Shown piece by piece: positions 32,141 through 45,500 of a DNA stretch of 64,000 nucleotides; position 1 is the first letter of the stretch, and each line of letters starts with the position of its first letter. The stretch is taken from positions 9,685,001 to 9,749,000 of the forward strand of contig JAQISU010000115.1 in the NCBI GenBank assembly GCA_029339505.1, written 5' to 3'. The DNA is from Unio delphinus (taxonomy: Eukaryota; Mollusca; Bivalvia; Unionida; Unionidae). The position numbers and the translations under genes are program-made. The notes below the pieces were generated by a model. The model was given only the letters and a program-made list of their open reading frames with translations, had not been told where the DNA came from and did no database searches.

Positions 32141-32729
32141 TCAACGTGGAATAAAAGTTAAATGACCGGATTGTTCAAATCCTAATACTTTCCTACCAGG
32201 ATCAGGTTTCTTACTTGGCATTGGAGTAGCCATACAAACTTTTTTGTAATCGATATCTTCTTGAATTTTATTACACCGCTCCGATAATTCGCTGTAATAC
32301 CTTTTAAGATTATCATACTCCGCTGATAAATCATCAATTTTTTTTGCCTACGTGTTATTTTTTTTCAAGATTTTCGATGTTGAGATTTAATCCCTTAATT
32401 TGATTTCGTTCATCATTACGCTGTTGTATAAAGATATTTTTTTTATTTCTTAACTCAGTTAGTTCCATGTCGTTTTCAGCATTCTACTTTCGTAACGCAG
32501 AAATCTCTTCTGCGAGAAAACGTTGCTGTTCTAATTGACGCTTTTTAGCCTCTTTATACGATTCATAACTACCTCCGGTTGTTGCACTATAAGGTGTTTT
32601 CGACCATATTTTGTATAATCTGGATAATCCGATTTTAAATTCTTTAGATACTTCTATTGGTCGTTTTACACCTCTCAGCGAGGGTATTCTTTCTTCATCA
32701 TCAGCCGTTAAATATGTTGGTGTTCGCAT
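32141..32729 (-). pseudogene. Helix-turn-helix plus coiled-coil protein, copy B
   Basis: Same N-terminal helix-turn-helix as copy A. A private TAG at 32484-32486 ends the frame after 81 codons, in addition to the homopolymer frameshift near 32345-32365. Confidence 0.55.
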
Positions 32730-32999
32730 TATATATAATTCACGAAGAAAAATTATAATCGAAAATTATAATAAAAAATTTTACTTAGTAATCATGATAA
32801 TAAAGAAATCATGATTGAGAAATATGGTCAAACATTATAGTCAGTATGAAAAAATCCAAGGTTTTTAAAAATTTAAAATTTGAAAATCAAAGATTCTTCA
32901 CTGAAAAATATCTTTGAAAATCAAACGTTTTCCACATAAAAATCCAAGATTTTCAAAGATAACTTTTCCATTTTAGAAAAAAGAGATAACGTTTCAATA

Positions 33000-34034
33000 A
33001 TGGCAAATGAATCACTGACAACTAGACTAGCCAGAGAGAGACTAGCAGCACTCAAAAAATATATCCCGTTGAGAGACGCTGTCAGAGAGCAACTACAACA
33101 ACGACACCAACTTCAAACAGAATTTTCCGCTGATACACAACAATTATTTTCACCGATAACCAGTGCTACCAAAGATGTGAAAACCGCAGTGGAATCTCTT
33201 ACAGGGTTTCAACAGCGGGATGTACTTCCCGTATTTAAAAAAATAGCATCACGATCCAAACAAATAAAAAATCACTTCCTGGTGATATTGTAACCGCGGT
33301 TCAGCAACGTGAACGCGAAAATCTTACGGATTTTCAAGAAGATCTTCAACAACAAGTTGAACCGGAAACGGAATCTCAAAGAGATTCGGCAGGAGCTACC
33401 GTAGATATTCCTACGAGAATATACACCTGAAGTTTTATTCACGAGTGAAGCGTTAAATGAAATTAGAAATATTGACAAAATACAAGATTTAGCTAAGTTT
33501 ACTGCCGATAATTTTAGAAATAGAAATAATTATCTAAAAGATGAATATGAAAAAGCCATAACAACTAAGGAAAAATGGGCAAAAAAGGTGTTTTTGGCGA
33601 ATAGTGGCGGAAGCAAACTTACAGGAAAATTAAAAGATAGTTATAAAATATATAATGGTATATTAAAAGGAATAGTACAAGTAAAACAAAAACCACCACC
33701 GTATACAGCCGATCCAATACCCGAAGAAATAAAAAAAGAGTCAAGTGGAGATTCTTCACAAAAAATTCCGAAAGAAATAACCGGACGGGGATTTGTAAAT
33801 GGAAATTCTTCAAATTTCACAGATCACTTTTGCCCTGGTAATATTCCTAATGATATATCAGGGTTAGAAGTTCTCATCGGAGGAAAACGAGCTGGAAATA
33901 ATTCCCACGAAATAGTTAATGAAATCACTGATATTTGTAGACGATTATTTCAAGGTGGGATTATAGATACAACAACATATCGAGAGTTTATTAGTGAACT
34001 CGTTGAAGATTATCCAGGATATCTCAGCGATTGA
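33000..34034 (+). pseudogene. Conserved viral structural-type protein, copy B
   Basis: Same three-frame arrangement as copy A, with a private 9-nt deletion near 33272. Frameshifts near 33275 and 33425 are shared. Function not identified. Confidence 0.5.
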
Positions 34035-34085
34035 GATTTTCAGAGAGAATTTTCACAATTAATTAAAACGTTAACAGTATAAAGA

Positions 34086-34592
34086 ATGAGTATACACTAC
34101 AATCATGATAAACCAGATAGCGTCTACGTGATAAATTCAAGACACTCGGTTTATAGTATATATTATGGTGATGGTCTCGGTAGTTCAATAAAAGGATTAT
34201 TTTCAATGATGGCTCCAAAGGTTGCACCGTTTGTAAAACAGATGGGGATGAAAGCTATTGAGGTTGTTCGTGATAAAATCCCTTCAGCGGTTGTAGATCT
34301 TGGCGGAAAAGCATTATCTTGTGCAAAGGATAAGGTAACTTCATTAGTTAGACGAAAAAAGAAGCCGCTACCGTCTACGACAGTAATGCCAGCGCAAGTT
34401 AGCAAAGCAATAAATGAAGCGGTACAACAAAAATTAGACTCGTTGGCGACTTCGTCTTTGGCGAATCCGTCTTTGGTGGAAAAATCTGAAGGATTTTCAC
34501 CGAAGGATCTTCAAGATAGTATAACCGCAAATTAGATAGCGGGAAGTGGATTTGAAAATTCAAAGAATTTTTATCGTCGTCGGCGACGATGA
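34086..34592 (+). pseudogene. pVI-like minor virion protein, copy B
   Basis: Same amphipathic Gly-rich N-terminal region as copy A. One 15-nt repeat unit fewer. A private TAG at 34533-34535 removes the last 19 codons, including the Arg tail. Confidence 0.6.
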
Positions 34593-34632
34593 CGACGACA
34601 ATTTAGACCATAATGATTATAAATAATAAAAA

Positions 34633-36062
34633 ATGTTTAAACACTGACCTGATCCAGCTTTTGATATGGATGTTCCAATAGATAAAGACGATTCTGTACA
34701 AAATTATCAATTTTATTCTTATCAAGCTATAAACCCTAATCAAGGAGGAAGAATAGAACTTCAAGTTCAATATACCAGTAAATATTTTCTAAGTGTGAAA
34801 CATTCATTGAAGTAGAAGGGGAAATTGTTACAAATGTTGCAGCGAATACACCATATGATAATGACCCAAATATCCGAGTTGGATTTATCAATAATGGGAT
34901 TATGGAGTTATTTGAAATTGCTAGGTATCTTATCGATGCAAAAGAGATTGAAGTTATATCAAACGATCTCGATATTGCCACGGGAATAATTGGATTAGCA
35001 AGATACTCTGACGATTATACAAGATCTGCTGGGCCGTCTATGATGTTTTTAAAGGATATTACAGATAACGCTGATCATAATCAATATATTAAACTACAGG
35101 TAAAAAATGATACAATTAAAGGTGATCAACCAGTTGACCTAGAACATGAAACAAAACCAACAACTGATAAATTCGATATTATAGAAAGACCTAATCCAAA
35201 ATATAACCTTGGATTTGCAACACGAGTAGCAACATTACAAGGCCAACGCAGACAATTTTCATGCGCGATTCCACTACATCATATATTTGGATTTTGTAGA
35301 AACGTCAGAAAGGTTATTTATGGAGCTAAGCATACAATAGTGTTAATGAGAAAAAGTGATGATAATAATGCAATCTAGAGAAGTTCTGGAGTTGCGAATG
35401 ATAAGGTTAATTTGTCAAAAATAGCATTATGGATGCCTGTGTTGACACCATCAATAACATCGGAAGCTCGGTTACTGGATTTTATGCATCAAGGAGGAAA
35501 GAGATTGCTAAGCTGGTTATCTGTATCTACGGATTCTAAAATCGATAATATTAATGACTCGTTTACGTGGCATTTAGCATCCTAACAAGGTTTTTCAGCT
35601 CCAAGACATATATTTATAGCGCTGCAGGATGATGCTAGAGTTGGTAATTAAGAACGGAGTCATATGATATTTGATCAATTAGATGTCAGGGAAGCAACGT
35701 TAAGAATAAACGGTCAACAGGAACCAAGTGAAGAAGTACAACTCGAATATGGTCAAAACCATATTGCACGAGCATATCACAGATTACTATCATTTATGGC
35801 GCGGGACCAAAACGTAGACACCGGTCTACAAATATCCCAGCTAGATTTTAAGAATTTATATCCGATATATTACTTTTCACTGAAACATCTCAAACTAACA
35901 AGACAATCCGTTATTGATATATTTTTCAAAGCTCGGTTAACACGTCCCGCTGGTATTGATAATTACAGAGCAGTTGCTGTTATTATCAGCGATAAATCAA
36001 TGATGTTAGAAGGAGTTGGAGGACGAATGAGAGTTATTGATGCACCAGTGGAAAATCTTTGA
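34633..36062 (+). pseudogene. Hexon-like major capsid protein, copy B
   Basis: Shares with copy A the TGA at codon 5 (34645-34647), the frameshift near 34790 and the stops at 35583-35585 and 35649-35651. Private: TAG at 35376-35378. Its C-terminal end is not frameshifted and closes at 36060-36062. The IPLHHIFGFCRNV signature confirms the family. Confidence 0.88.
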
Positions 36063-36193
36063 TTGAATCTCTTTGAAAATCTCTTGAGATTTCGATTTCA
36101 TCTTCAGAATTGTTTGAGTGGAAATTCTAAAAGAATTTCATTTCGAGATTTACCAAAGGATTTTTCAGTAATTAAATCAATCGATGTTATATA

Positions 36194-36718
36194 ATGTCAT
36201 ATAACACTATTAATGTTACATTAACACCTGGTCAGATAAAGAAACTCCAATCAGGTTCAGCCCAACAATGTGGAACTTCGATTACATTGAAACATAATCA
36301 GATGACCGGTAGATCAAATAAGTTATCGTTGACGAAAACTCAGGTTAATCATTTTAATAAAGCCTTTAAAGAAAAGAAAGGAGTTCAGATTAATCTATCT
36401 GCAGCTGCAATAAACAATATGATAAAAACCGGAGCAATCTTCCCGTTGTTGGCTGCGATTCCAGCGTTGATTGCAGCAGCGGCCCCAGCGGTAGCTAAAA
36501 CGGCAGCGTTAGTAGCTGTTGGTACTGCAGCCGGAATGGCATTGAAGAATGCAACCGGGGGAAATATTTCAGATCAAAATCAAAAGAATGCAATTCCAAG
36601 ATTGATCGCTAGTGTAATTACTCCAATGGCTAAATTAGCTGTTGGTAAAGAACTTGTAACAGCAATAAGAAAAAGTACAGGTGGAAATATTTCACGTAAA
36701 AAAAAGGACGAGGACTAA
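36194..36718 (+). CDS. pX-like core protein, open, copy B
   Basis: 174 codons, fully open, with TATATAATG at the start. An LTPGQIKKLQSG N-terminus, hydrophobic Ala-rich centre (residues about 80-120) and basic Lys-rich tail match the pX-like core protein of adintovirus/Polinton elements. In a virion it would accompany packaged DNA. It is one of the few fully open genes of the block. Confidence 0.75.
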   Translation: MSYNTINVTLTPGQIKKLQSGSAQQCGTSITLKHNQMTGRSNKLSLTKTQVNHFNKAFKEKKGVQINLSAAAINNMIKTGAIFPLLAAIPALIAAAAPAVAKTAALVAVGTAAGMALKNATGGNISDQNQKNAIPRLIASVITPMAKLAVGKELVTAIRKSTGGNISRKKKDED

Positions 36719-36785
36719 GATTACCTGGAACACCTCCGGAATGGGAATACCGAGGATCCGGCCTACGACTAGGACGACCAATTTA

Positions 36786-37226
36786 ATGACAAAATCTGAA
36801 GGATTTCCGAGGTCAAATTTTGATTTATTAGAAGCTGTTAAAAAACTTCAAATAAAATATTTCCGAGGAGTTTTTATGAAAGATCAATTACCAACACAAC
36901 CCCAAATACCAGAAACCGGTATTATTAATGTTGATGATGGTGATGGACCTGGCACTCATTGGGTTTGTTACGCGATTGATCCACGTGGAATTGTTTATTT
37001 TGATTCATATGGTTTACCACCACCTAAAGAATTTTATAAATACGTGAATAAATTACAAAGTAATTCAATTCCAATTTGGTATTCTACGCTACCTTCACAC
37101 ACGTTATATGATCCACCAATATGCGGTAAAGAAGTATTAAATGTTCTTGATGAAATTTTAAAGTCAAAGAAACCACCACATATTACTGTGAATGGATATA
37201 CCAGTGGGAAAAATGGAAAATCTTAA
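36786..37226 (+). CDS. Adenain-like cysteine protease, open, copy B
   Basis: 146 codons from ATG 36786; a longer frame back to 36681 overlaps pX and is less likely. The catalytic-type His (GTHWVCY), Asp (YFDSYG) and Cys (PPICG) are in order. The candidate oxyanion residue is His here (PSHTLY) where copy A has Gln, so activity would be doubtful even though the frame is open. A conserved Cys before GII seen in relatives is Thr here (ETGII). Confidence 0.82.
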   Translation: MTKSEGFPRSNFDLLEAVKKLQIKYFRGVFMKDQLPTQPQIPETGIINVDDGDGPGTHWVCYAIDPRGIVYFDSYGLPPPKEFYKYVNKLQSNSIPIWYSTLPSHTLYDPPICGKEVLNVLDEILKSKKPPHITVNGYTSGKNGKS

Positions 37227-37274
37227 GAGATTTTCAACCAAGGAATTTTAGAGAAGTAACTAACGATTATAATA

Positions 37275-38141
37275 ATGGTTGATATTTGGGGAAGATCCAC
37301 TTCAACGAAAGAATAAAAAAAACTTGGTGAGATTAAACCAGACGAGATAAAAAAAATAATTGAGGATGAAATATCTGATATGTTAAATTTAGCAAGTATT
37401 GACTCTGGCGAAATAGTTACATTTGAGGATCGTACAGGTAAACTAAAAACCAGTAATGTTTCCGTAGATGATATTTTAGTTCAAAATCGTAGTGCAGCGG
37501 AAAACGCTATAGCGTTATATTCTAACGATGGTAAACTAAAACCAGGTGTACTTGTTTCAACAATCACAGATAAATTTACCAATTACGATAAAAAATTTAC
37601 AGACACTGATAAAGAATTTGACGATCATGTGAAAAATTATAATCAATTTCGTAGAAATGTCATTAATAAATTTTTTGGTTCCCCAATGGTTGTTACTCCA
37701 ACTCTCGCTGAAATTCAAACATAAATCACTAATTTAAAAATATCTAATGCGGAAAATAAAATTAACATTCAAACAGAAATCAATAATTTAAAATCAACTT
37801 ATGATACAGTTAAACTTATTAATACTTTACGTGTAGTTCGACAGGGTGAAATTGATTGGACTAGCGCATTCTTTACTCTTAACTTAAGTGATATAACTGT
37901 TAAAGGTATTTATCGATTTACAATAGCTTCTAAGTATAAATTTAATATTATCGTATCAAACATAAAAAGTGATGATGGTACAAATATAATTAGAGAAAGT
38001 ATTGGAGAAGGAGTTAACACAGTATCATTCGTCGAAAACACTATTTATAATAGTATCAGAATTATTATTACAGCAGTTGATTCAACTTTAGTTAGAGCCG
38101 CAATAAGATAGTATTTGGAATTTATAACACAAATAAATTGA
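37275..38141 (+). pseudogene. Fibre-like virion protein, copy B
   Basis: MVDIWGRS start, then TAA at 37314-37316 (the frame is kept afterwards, unlike copy A), shared TAA at 37722-37724, private TAG at 38109-38111, end at 38139-38141. Helical Asp/Lys centre and beta-rich end. Confidence 0.5.
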
Positions 38142-38169
38142 AAATACATGGAGATTCTTAATAAAACAA

Positions 38170-38729
38170 ATGTCAACATCATCACAGTATCGTTATAACA
38201 CTGTTAAAGAATTTCAGAGTAAACTCGAAGCAATAATTGAAGAATATAAAAGTAAAAAGAAAAAATACCAACGTAAAATCACCGCGTTAGATTTATCTAT
38301 ATACTCGGTATCAGGCGTAATTGTAGGCGCTGGAATAATATTATCATCGGTTACAATGATAGCTCCGGTTGTTGTACCTGTTGTAATATCCGCAGCAGCA
38401 ACAATAGCTGGAATATTCACCGGGATAACAAAAAATTATCATCATGTTCTCAACAGAAATTAAACGATTACGCCGTCAAACTTATTACCGCGTCAAACGC
38501 ATATTCGGAATTATCAATGTTGATTTCGTCATCAATTGATGATCAGATAATATCCGACGAAGAGTTCTCAAAGGTGGTCCGGTTGTATGAATCAACAATT
38601 TCAAAATTGGAGCGTGATAATAATAATAATAACAATGGCAACTTCATCACAATAATTGTTTCAACGAATATCAGAAAATACCACACCGGTGAAGACAAGT
38701 ATGATATCAATATCATCAACAAAACCTGA
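38170..38729 (+). pseudogene. Conserved hydrophobic virion/membrane protein, copy B
   Basis: The N-terminus and hydrophobic region are open (38170-38463). A missing A near 38432 shifts the frame at the end of the hydrophobic segment; the ISDEEF tail continues in another frame. Copy A is broken at a different homopolymer. Confidence 0.55.
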
Positions 38730-40017
38730 ATTTATTGTAAATTTTCCCAACCCAGTTCCCGTAATTGAGATCGCGTTAGCAAAATTACGAGTATATCACA
38801 GCTGGCCTAATATTCGATCAAAACCATTCGGTGATCAACAACCAAATAACTCTTTGGTGGTAGCTTGGAAAAATAAGCCAGACTGAACTCCAGACTGGAA
38901 TGTTATTTCAATTCCAACTGGATCCTACCAAATTGAACATATTAACGCTGAATTTCAACGTAGAATAAATTCTCTCGCTGGAGTAGAATCAAAAATCGTT
39001 ATAACAGTTCATGAACCAACCTCTTCATCTGCAATTGAAATAAATTCACCAGATTATGTCGTAGATATTTATCAAAGTTCTATTAGAATCGTACTAGGAT
39101 GGCCTGAACTACCACCTCAACAAAAAGAAACCGTTGTTATACCAGAACCCAAAAAATCTGATTATGTATCCACGAAAGAAGATTATCATGGCTACGACAA
39201 AATAGTATATGATAGTGACTGGGGGGTGAGTAGATCACCTTTAAAATATTATGTATCAGAAAAAACAAGTGTTTATTATGATCCTGGATTTTATGCTAAC
39301 CAATTTAGTTTGATACATAGTGATTTTGAGCGATTTATCAATTGTTTAGTAATTGAATTTAATACAAATAAACCTAATCGAGATAATATAATCAAGTATG
39401 TAGAAATATGTAATAAAATTATCTCTGATATGGAAAAATATAATCAGGATATTATTAAATATATATTATCAAACCATCATTATAATAAAGAACAATTTAT
39501 AGCGCAATATAAAATTCCTACATTTAAACTTCCAGGGCATAACACACCATGGATGCGTCAAAGACTCAGTAATGTTATCGATATTGGTTTTAAAAAAATT
39601 TATGACGAATGGAAAGAAAAAAACATTACCAGAAATAAAAATCCTCAAATATAAAAATAATCCAGAAGGTGGCGGAAACATGTAGCTCCACATAATGTAA
39701 ATATATCAAATGTAATCGCGTTAAATTTGGTATGTGATGTTATCGAAGGAAGTTATCAAATAAATCTTGATCAATCAAATCAAGCTCAGCAGGCTTATAT
39801 TTTATATTCATTTGCACCAACAGTTCCACCTGGATGGTTAATAACTGAGAAACCGGTTAATCTAGTCTATATGCAGTGTCATAATAAATGGTTAACAAAA
39901 ATTAATTTTAAACTTGTTGATCAATCCGGTAACCTAATCGATTTAAGAGGAGAAACCCTAAAAATTAGTCTCTACGTGAAAAATTTCAAAAGAATTTTCT
40001 ATGGATTTTTCACATAG
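38635..40017 (+). pseudogene. Penton-base-like protein with insertion, copy B
   Basis: Private stops at 38653-38655 and 38884-38886, and the shared frameshift near 39650. The natural stop is lost, so the last frame runs to 40017. The 165-codon insertion (about 39163-39654) is present with few changes and stays open. Confidence 0.68.
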
Positions 40018-40338
40018 CTTTTTCTTTCGTTGTTTATCCTATCGTTGATAAGGTTATCGATGAGAGCTATCGATGAAAATTAAAATCCAAAGGGTTTTCA
40101 GGGAAAATAGATAGATAAATGGGGTGTTTAGTATGTCTTTCGGGCGGGAATTTAGTCCTTGTAACAGGCTCAGATTTAACAATTAAGGTTTATTTATCTG
40201 ATTAATCCTTTTTACTCGATACTATTTCCACGATAAAACTATCAATAGGAGCTATCGATTAGGGAATTCACAATGATAAATGGGGGTGATTAGTATGTCC
40301 TTCGGGCGGGGATTTATTCGGTTCACACTTCCTGTTGC
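40018..40338. repeat. Subterminal duplicated motif, copy B
   Basis: Same paired GGGTGTTTAGTATGTC / TTCGGGCGGG blocks as 13225-13568, with a few substitutions. No gene. Confidence 0.6.
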
Positions 40339-40930
40339 TAAAGTAAAGACATGGTGTCAACTTGGCTTGTAATGCACACTAAACACATGGTTGGTTTGTA
40401 TGTGCTGTTTATGTAGGGAAGCCTATGAAGTCGAGGTGAATATTAACAAAATATAAATATATAACAGACAAATATATTTGTCATACACAATTGTTACCAG
40501 TTGGTATTGTTTCTCAAACTCCAATAATTAAAAAAACTAATTCAAATTTATTTGACCAGTGAACAAAATATAGAGAAAACAGTTGGACTAAGACATCCAA
40601 ATGGATAATAATTGCAAGTTGGTGCCAAATAAAAATAGTTCCGTTCAAAAAATTACATATGATTATAATCTAAATGACACATATTCGTACAATTATAAGT
40701 GAAACTAAGAGAGGCAGAGACCAGCAAAAGAAACGTCATGAGAAGTCACCAAAGACTTACGTGGGAGTTACGTCGTTCACGATGATGGACAACAAAGTGT
40801 TGATTTATCCGTGAAAGGAGTGAGAATGAATTGTTCCTCACTCCCTATACATCCATCTGGCCGGCAGGTACAATACACTAATAATAACGATAATAATAAT
40901 AATGATAATAATAACAATATTAATAATAAT

Positions 40931-40987
<57 letters not shown>

Positions 40988-41112
40988 TGACACTAATAAT
41001 ATTACTAATAGTATTAGTATTAACAATAATTATAATCAAAAGGAAAATATGATTGATGTATAACGAGGAATGCTTTTTATTAGCCAAGGTGAGTGCATCA
41101 ATGTTCGAAATG
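40339..41112 (-). repeat. Long inverted repeat, right arm, copy B
   Basis: Counterpart of 13569-14333; the AAT microsatellite 40872-40990 is a purer array here. Confidence 0.8.
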
Positions 41113-42493
41113 CAATTATTTATTATGGACAGCAAACTCATAGTAAGAAACTAACCCGGAGTCGAACTAAATATAACAAATATTGATGCTCCATCCCAGG
41201 TCAATGTGCATCAAAAGAAACGCACTAGTCGGAATTTCGGGCAGCGCATCAAAAATTGATCATATATAAATTCCCATATTAAAACGCATTTTTTGGTAAA
41301 TCTTAATACAAACCCTCAAATAAAAAAAATGCTGTAAATATGAGCGAAGTTTTTCTAAAGTCATACTTAACCATTGATTAAAATGAATAAGCACTGTACC
41401 AAACATCTCAGTGTCAAGATTTTCACAAATGAACCCATGTTTCGTATTCTTGTTTTCGTCTGCATTTCACCTCTGTGGTTACAGTAATAGACCAATCCTC
41501 AGGTCATACATGCTACCGACGACATATGAATCAAACTAAAGGTGAAATGTAAGCCACCTGTACATTGTACGGAATCGACCCGGCATGTAACCCTTGCCAT
41601 CAAAATAACATAAACATAATTTAGTTACGTTGAGAGAAAATAAATCCTTCCATTTCAGTCCATGCTGAAAAGCTGCGCCAAGGCGCTGTCTTTTTCAATA
41701 TTCCTATACATTTCTGTCTTATGCAACACAAAATGATTTTTTTGCTTTCAAGCAAGTGACCGAGCACAAGATATGCTACCAAGTTCAATGACGCTGAAGC
41801 TCTCTTATTTTGTTTGATTCAATGTGTTCTTTCTATCATTCGTCTTTAGACCGAAAAAAGAGATAACACGATAAAAAAAGGATACTTCAAATTTAATGTC
41901 TCCATCTCTCTGCTAGTCCGTCTTTCTCTCTGTTGAAATTGATGATTTAATACGTTTCATCAGGTTTGTCAAATACAGTATAATTCATGATATTATAGCA
42001 CAACAACGCTTTATAGACAACAGTGATAGAAAAGTGATACAGCGTTATATGTTAATGTTTTGGATATTGATTTTTCGATGGTCGTTATTGGACAAAAAGA
42101 GAGAGAATATCCGTCTTTAGAGCACACATACATCCTAAAAGCTCCTACCAACCTTTTACAGTTTCACATGCTGGTAAGTCAATCAGATAAATATCATTTC
42201 TGTGTTAGGGTTATAATTAGGATTATGGTTTGGGTCTGGGTAAGGGTTAAGGTTAGCGTTAGGGTTTTCGGTTAGGAACTCATGCATCTCTGATTAACAT
42301 ACATACTTTAGAAAGTAAATAAAGAAAAAATTGAATATTCTGAAACTGAATGGGCATCCTCTACATTTCAAATCAAATCTTAGATGCGTACCGTTTTTAT
42401 ATGTACTTACTTGTTAGTTAAATTTTATATATATGCATTAAAAGGTAATTATTTTGTCTTTCGACTTCATAGTTTCTTCTTCTTCTTCTTCAA

Positions 42494-42549
<56 letters not shown>

Positions 42550-45500
42550 TGATGTTGTTGTTATCAGGATTATTATTTTTATTATTATTGAAATGCGTTG
42601 ATTCCTCTGCCTGCTCGTTATGTATGATTTCAGATGCGGTCTCTTGCACTTCTGCTGTTAAATTCTTATCTAATGGTACATCTCAAACGTTGATGAATCT
42701 TTAAGTTGACGTATAACACGCTAATTAGTAATTATTGAGCAAGAATATTTAACCGGTCTATTGTATATGGCTATAGTTATGAATATAGAGGACGTGATTA
42801 TTACTTAGTCTGGCAAGGAATACGGGAAAGCATCAACATAATGAGATAAGCACAGAGGAGTAAATTAAACTTTAGGAAAATGATTAATCAGACCGTACCT
42901 ATTGTTTTGGTTTCGGTAAGACGATTTTTCATTAAACCTAGATGATAACGTGATGACACTTAATAAAAGCACTGAGCTTTGAAGGAAACACGTCTGTCAA
43001 GGTGGCACTCGTTTTTACAGAAAGTCTAGGAAAGATGTAGCCAATGTAAGCCGCACCGTCCTAAAATTAGGAAAGGTCAAATACAATGAAGAAGAATGGA
43101 TCTAATTATGCTAAACTACTACAACAACCACTACTACTGCTATTACCAGAACTAATTATACTACTACCAGTATTATTACAGATAAAATAACAAGAAGTAA
43201 TGCGACACAAACATCGAAAACAACTACGTTATCAAAGATGATCATTTGGAATATGAGAAACAATTTTTTATGATTAATAAATAAAGAGGTGGAGTTTCAA
43301 TTAAAAATCATTTCATTTGAATCATAGCAACGCACATTAGGCAATATGTTGTGTGAGTTAGCTAATGATTTGTAATTAAATAAAAATCTAAGTGGATAAG
43401 TCTAGTCAGCCGACAGTCTGCTCCAAGGAGTTGTAAGAATTTTCGTCTGAAGTTTTATGTAATAGGAAATATTGATTACTGTGAAAATTGAGATGGATAT
43501 GAGGGTAACCTCGACTCCCCCCCTAGAGTATCTTGGTAAGAATAACTATGGATCAGGAAAGTGTTTCATGTGGAATTAATATAAATTAACTATTATTGTC
43601 GACTCTTCTGAATATGTTCGTCTCAAGTTGCTATGAACAAAACCAGATTTAACAAAAATGCAACCCAAAACACAGAACAAATCCAGAATACAAGTCTACG
43701 GAACGGAACAAAAATGAAATTTGTGAGAAATACTGCATAGTGGATTTTAAGTATGAATTGACATAAAGGGCCATGGAAAAATTCACAGTACGGAATTTAT
43801 AAGAAATCATTAATTATTTTAAAGAATTACTTCCAAGATTGATAAAGTCACATTTCAAAATTATTCCTATAAATTCCTTCTAGGTTATCAGACAAAGCAG
43901 TTTTTACTGGCTCATGCCAGGAGCAAATGATGCTCGTTCCTTATTTAATTGACTTTTAACTGAACTTATGTTCAAATCATTATCATACTATTATCAATGC
44001 TATAAAGTTAATCGTCCAATTAATATATACAAAATATATATATTACTAATGCTATACTTTGCACTTTTTGAATTCATACTTAAACATATTTTCAGTCTTA
44101 AACGCAATAACTTGAACTTGAAATTGAACGTATTTATACTTATAAAATTAGTCCTTGATTAATAATGTTATCATATGACTGAGAATTAATATAGGAAACT
44201 TGCAGCACACGCTCTTCCCTTGCACTATACACTTGTAGGTGGCTTTATGTTCCTTACTAATATCTATACAAAACAAATACATTTATACTAATTCTATACA
44301 TACACTAAACTGCTTCCACAAATTTAATATTTATAATTAATAACTCAAAAGATTTTTTACTTTTTCAAAGGCCGGTCTGAAGAAAAATAAAACGGATAAC
44401 GTACAAACAATATATGAGCATACACATAAAATTTGTTGGACACATCTGATCTATTTTCCTGGATCAATTTAGTAAATACCTCCAAGTCCAGCCACGGTGA
44501 AGGAGTAGTCCTACACTAATTAGGGCTGTGTAGTAACCCTATATCGAAATTTATTAAAAACTAAAATTTGTAATAAAATTAAACAAACATACAAACTATG
44601 GCGATCAACAAATATACATAACATACTTTAACTTTCGGATCTAGAGTTTGCGTCAAATTAAATAATTCTGAGACCGACCACACTAATGAATTCAAGGACT
44701 TGCATATCTAGAGCTGAAGCGGTATGTAAGTGTATTGATTTCTAGGTGTTAAAAATACAAAACACAACATTTGTTTATGGATGTTTGCAAGGTAGCTTTT
44801 GTTTACGCATGATATTGTACATATGTATATTATTGTTTGCGACATTGCAAGGGATTTTTATTAGCAATGTAGAGCTACATGTTTTAATGATCTATTTAAT
44901 ATAGCAGGATTCTTACTGAGCAGGGTTAGGTTTAATTTCGAACATGCCCTTTTGTATTTATTGTGCTGATAATGTAATCTATATAACTGAATGTGTGTTA
45001 TTATGCTGTTATAATTTATAGTACACTGCATTAGATATATCACTTTTCACAGGGTTGAATTCAACAGAGCCGTTTAATGCACCAGACGGATTAACGCACC
45101 GGAGTGTCTAGTGTCTAGAGTTACTAGAGTAATGCAGCTGTAGAGCTGTCTAACGTCCGGTGTCTTCAAAGTATATAATGTCCGGTGTGTCCAGAGTCTC
45201 TAATGTCTGGTATCCAGAGTATCCGGAGGATATTATTTGCGGAGTGATCAGAGTGTTTTGAAGTGTTCCGTATGTCCGGAGAATGTAGCGTCCGTGGAGC
45301 TGAAACAAAGGTTTTATTTACATTACATATTTGACCATCATTGAGTCACATTCAGTTAACCTTCACGATGGATTCATTTGCTTCCTGACATAACATTATG
45401 TTCTCTCTATAATAAAGTTGTTTTTGGAGGCACTGATTCACATCTACTCAAGAACAGCATACCTCTTGTTGGCCAATAATATCGTACAAATGGAAATTAT

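Larger units (their letters stand above)
25016..41112 (+). mobile_element. Inferred complete Polinton/adintovirus-like element, 16 kb
   Basis: Bounded by inverted repeats 25016-25798 and 40339-41112 (the latter the copy B counterpart of 13569-14333). Inside are a truncated polymerase B, HNH nuclease, protease and hexon-, penton-, pVI-, pX- and fibre-like genes. Size and long terminal repeats fit Polintons (15-20 kb, TIRs of several hundred bp). Integrase and packaging ATPase are not found. Telomeric repeats, PLE and tRNA-like units lie where the left-end genes should be. No 6-bp target duplication is evident at the proposed edges (CGAAAA against CAATTA), so the exact ends are uncertain. Confidence 0.65.
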
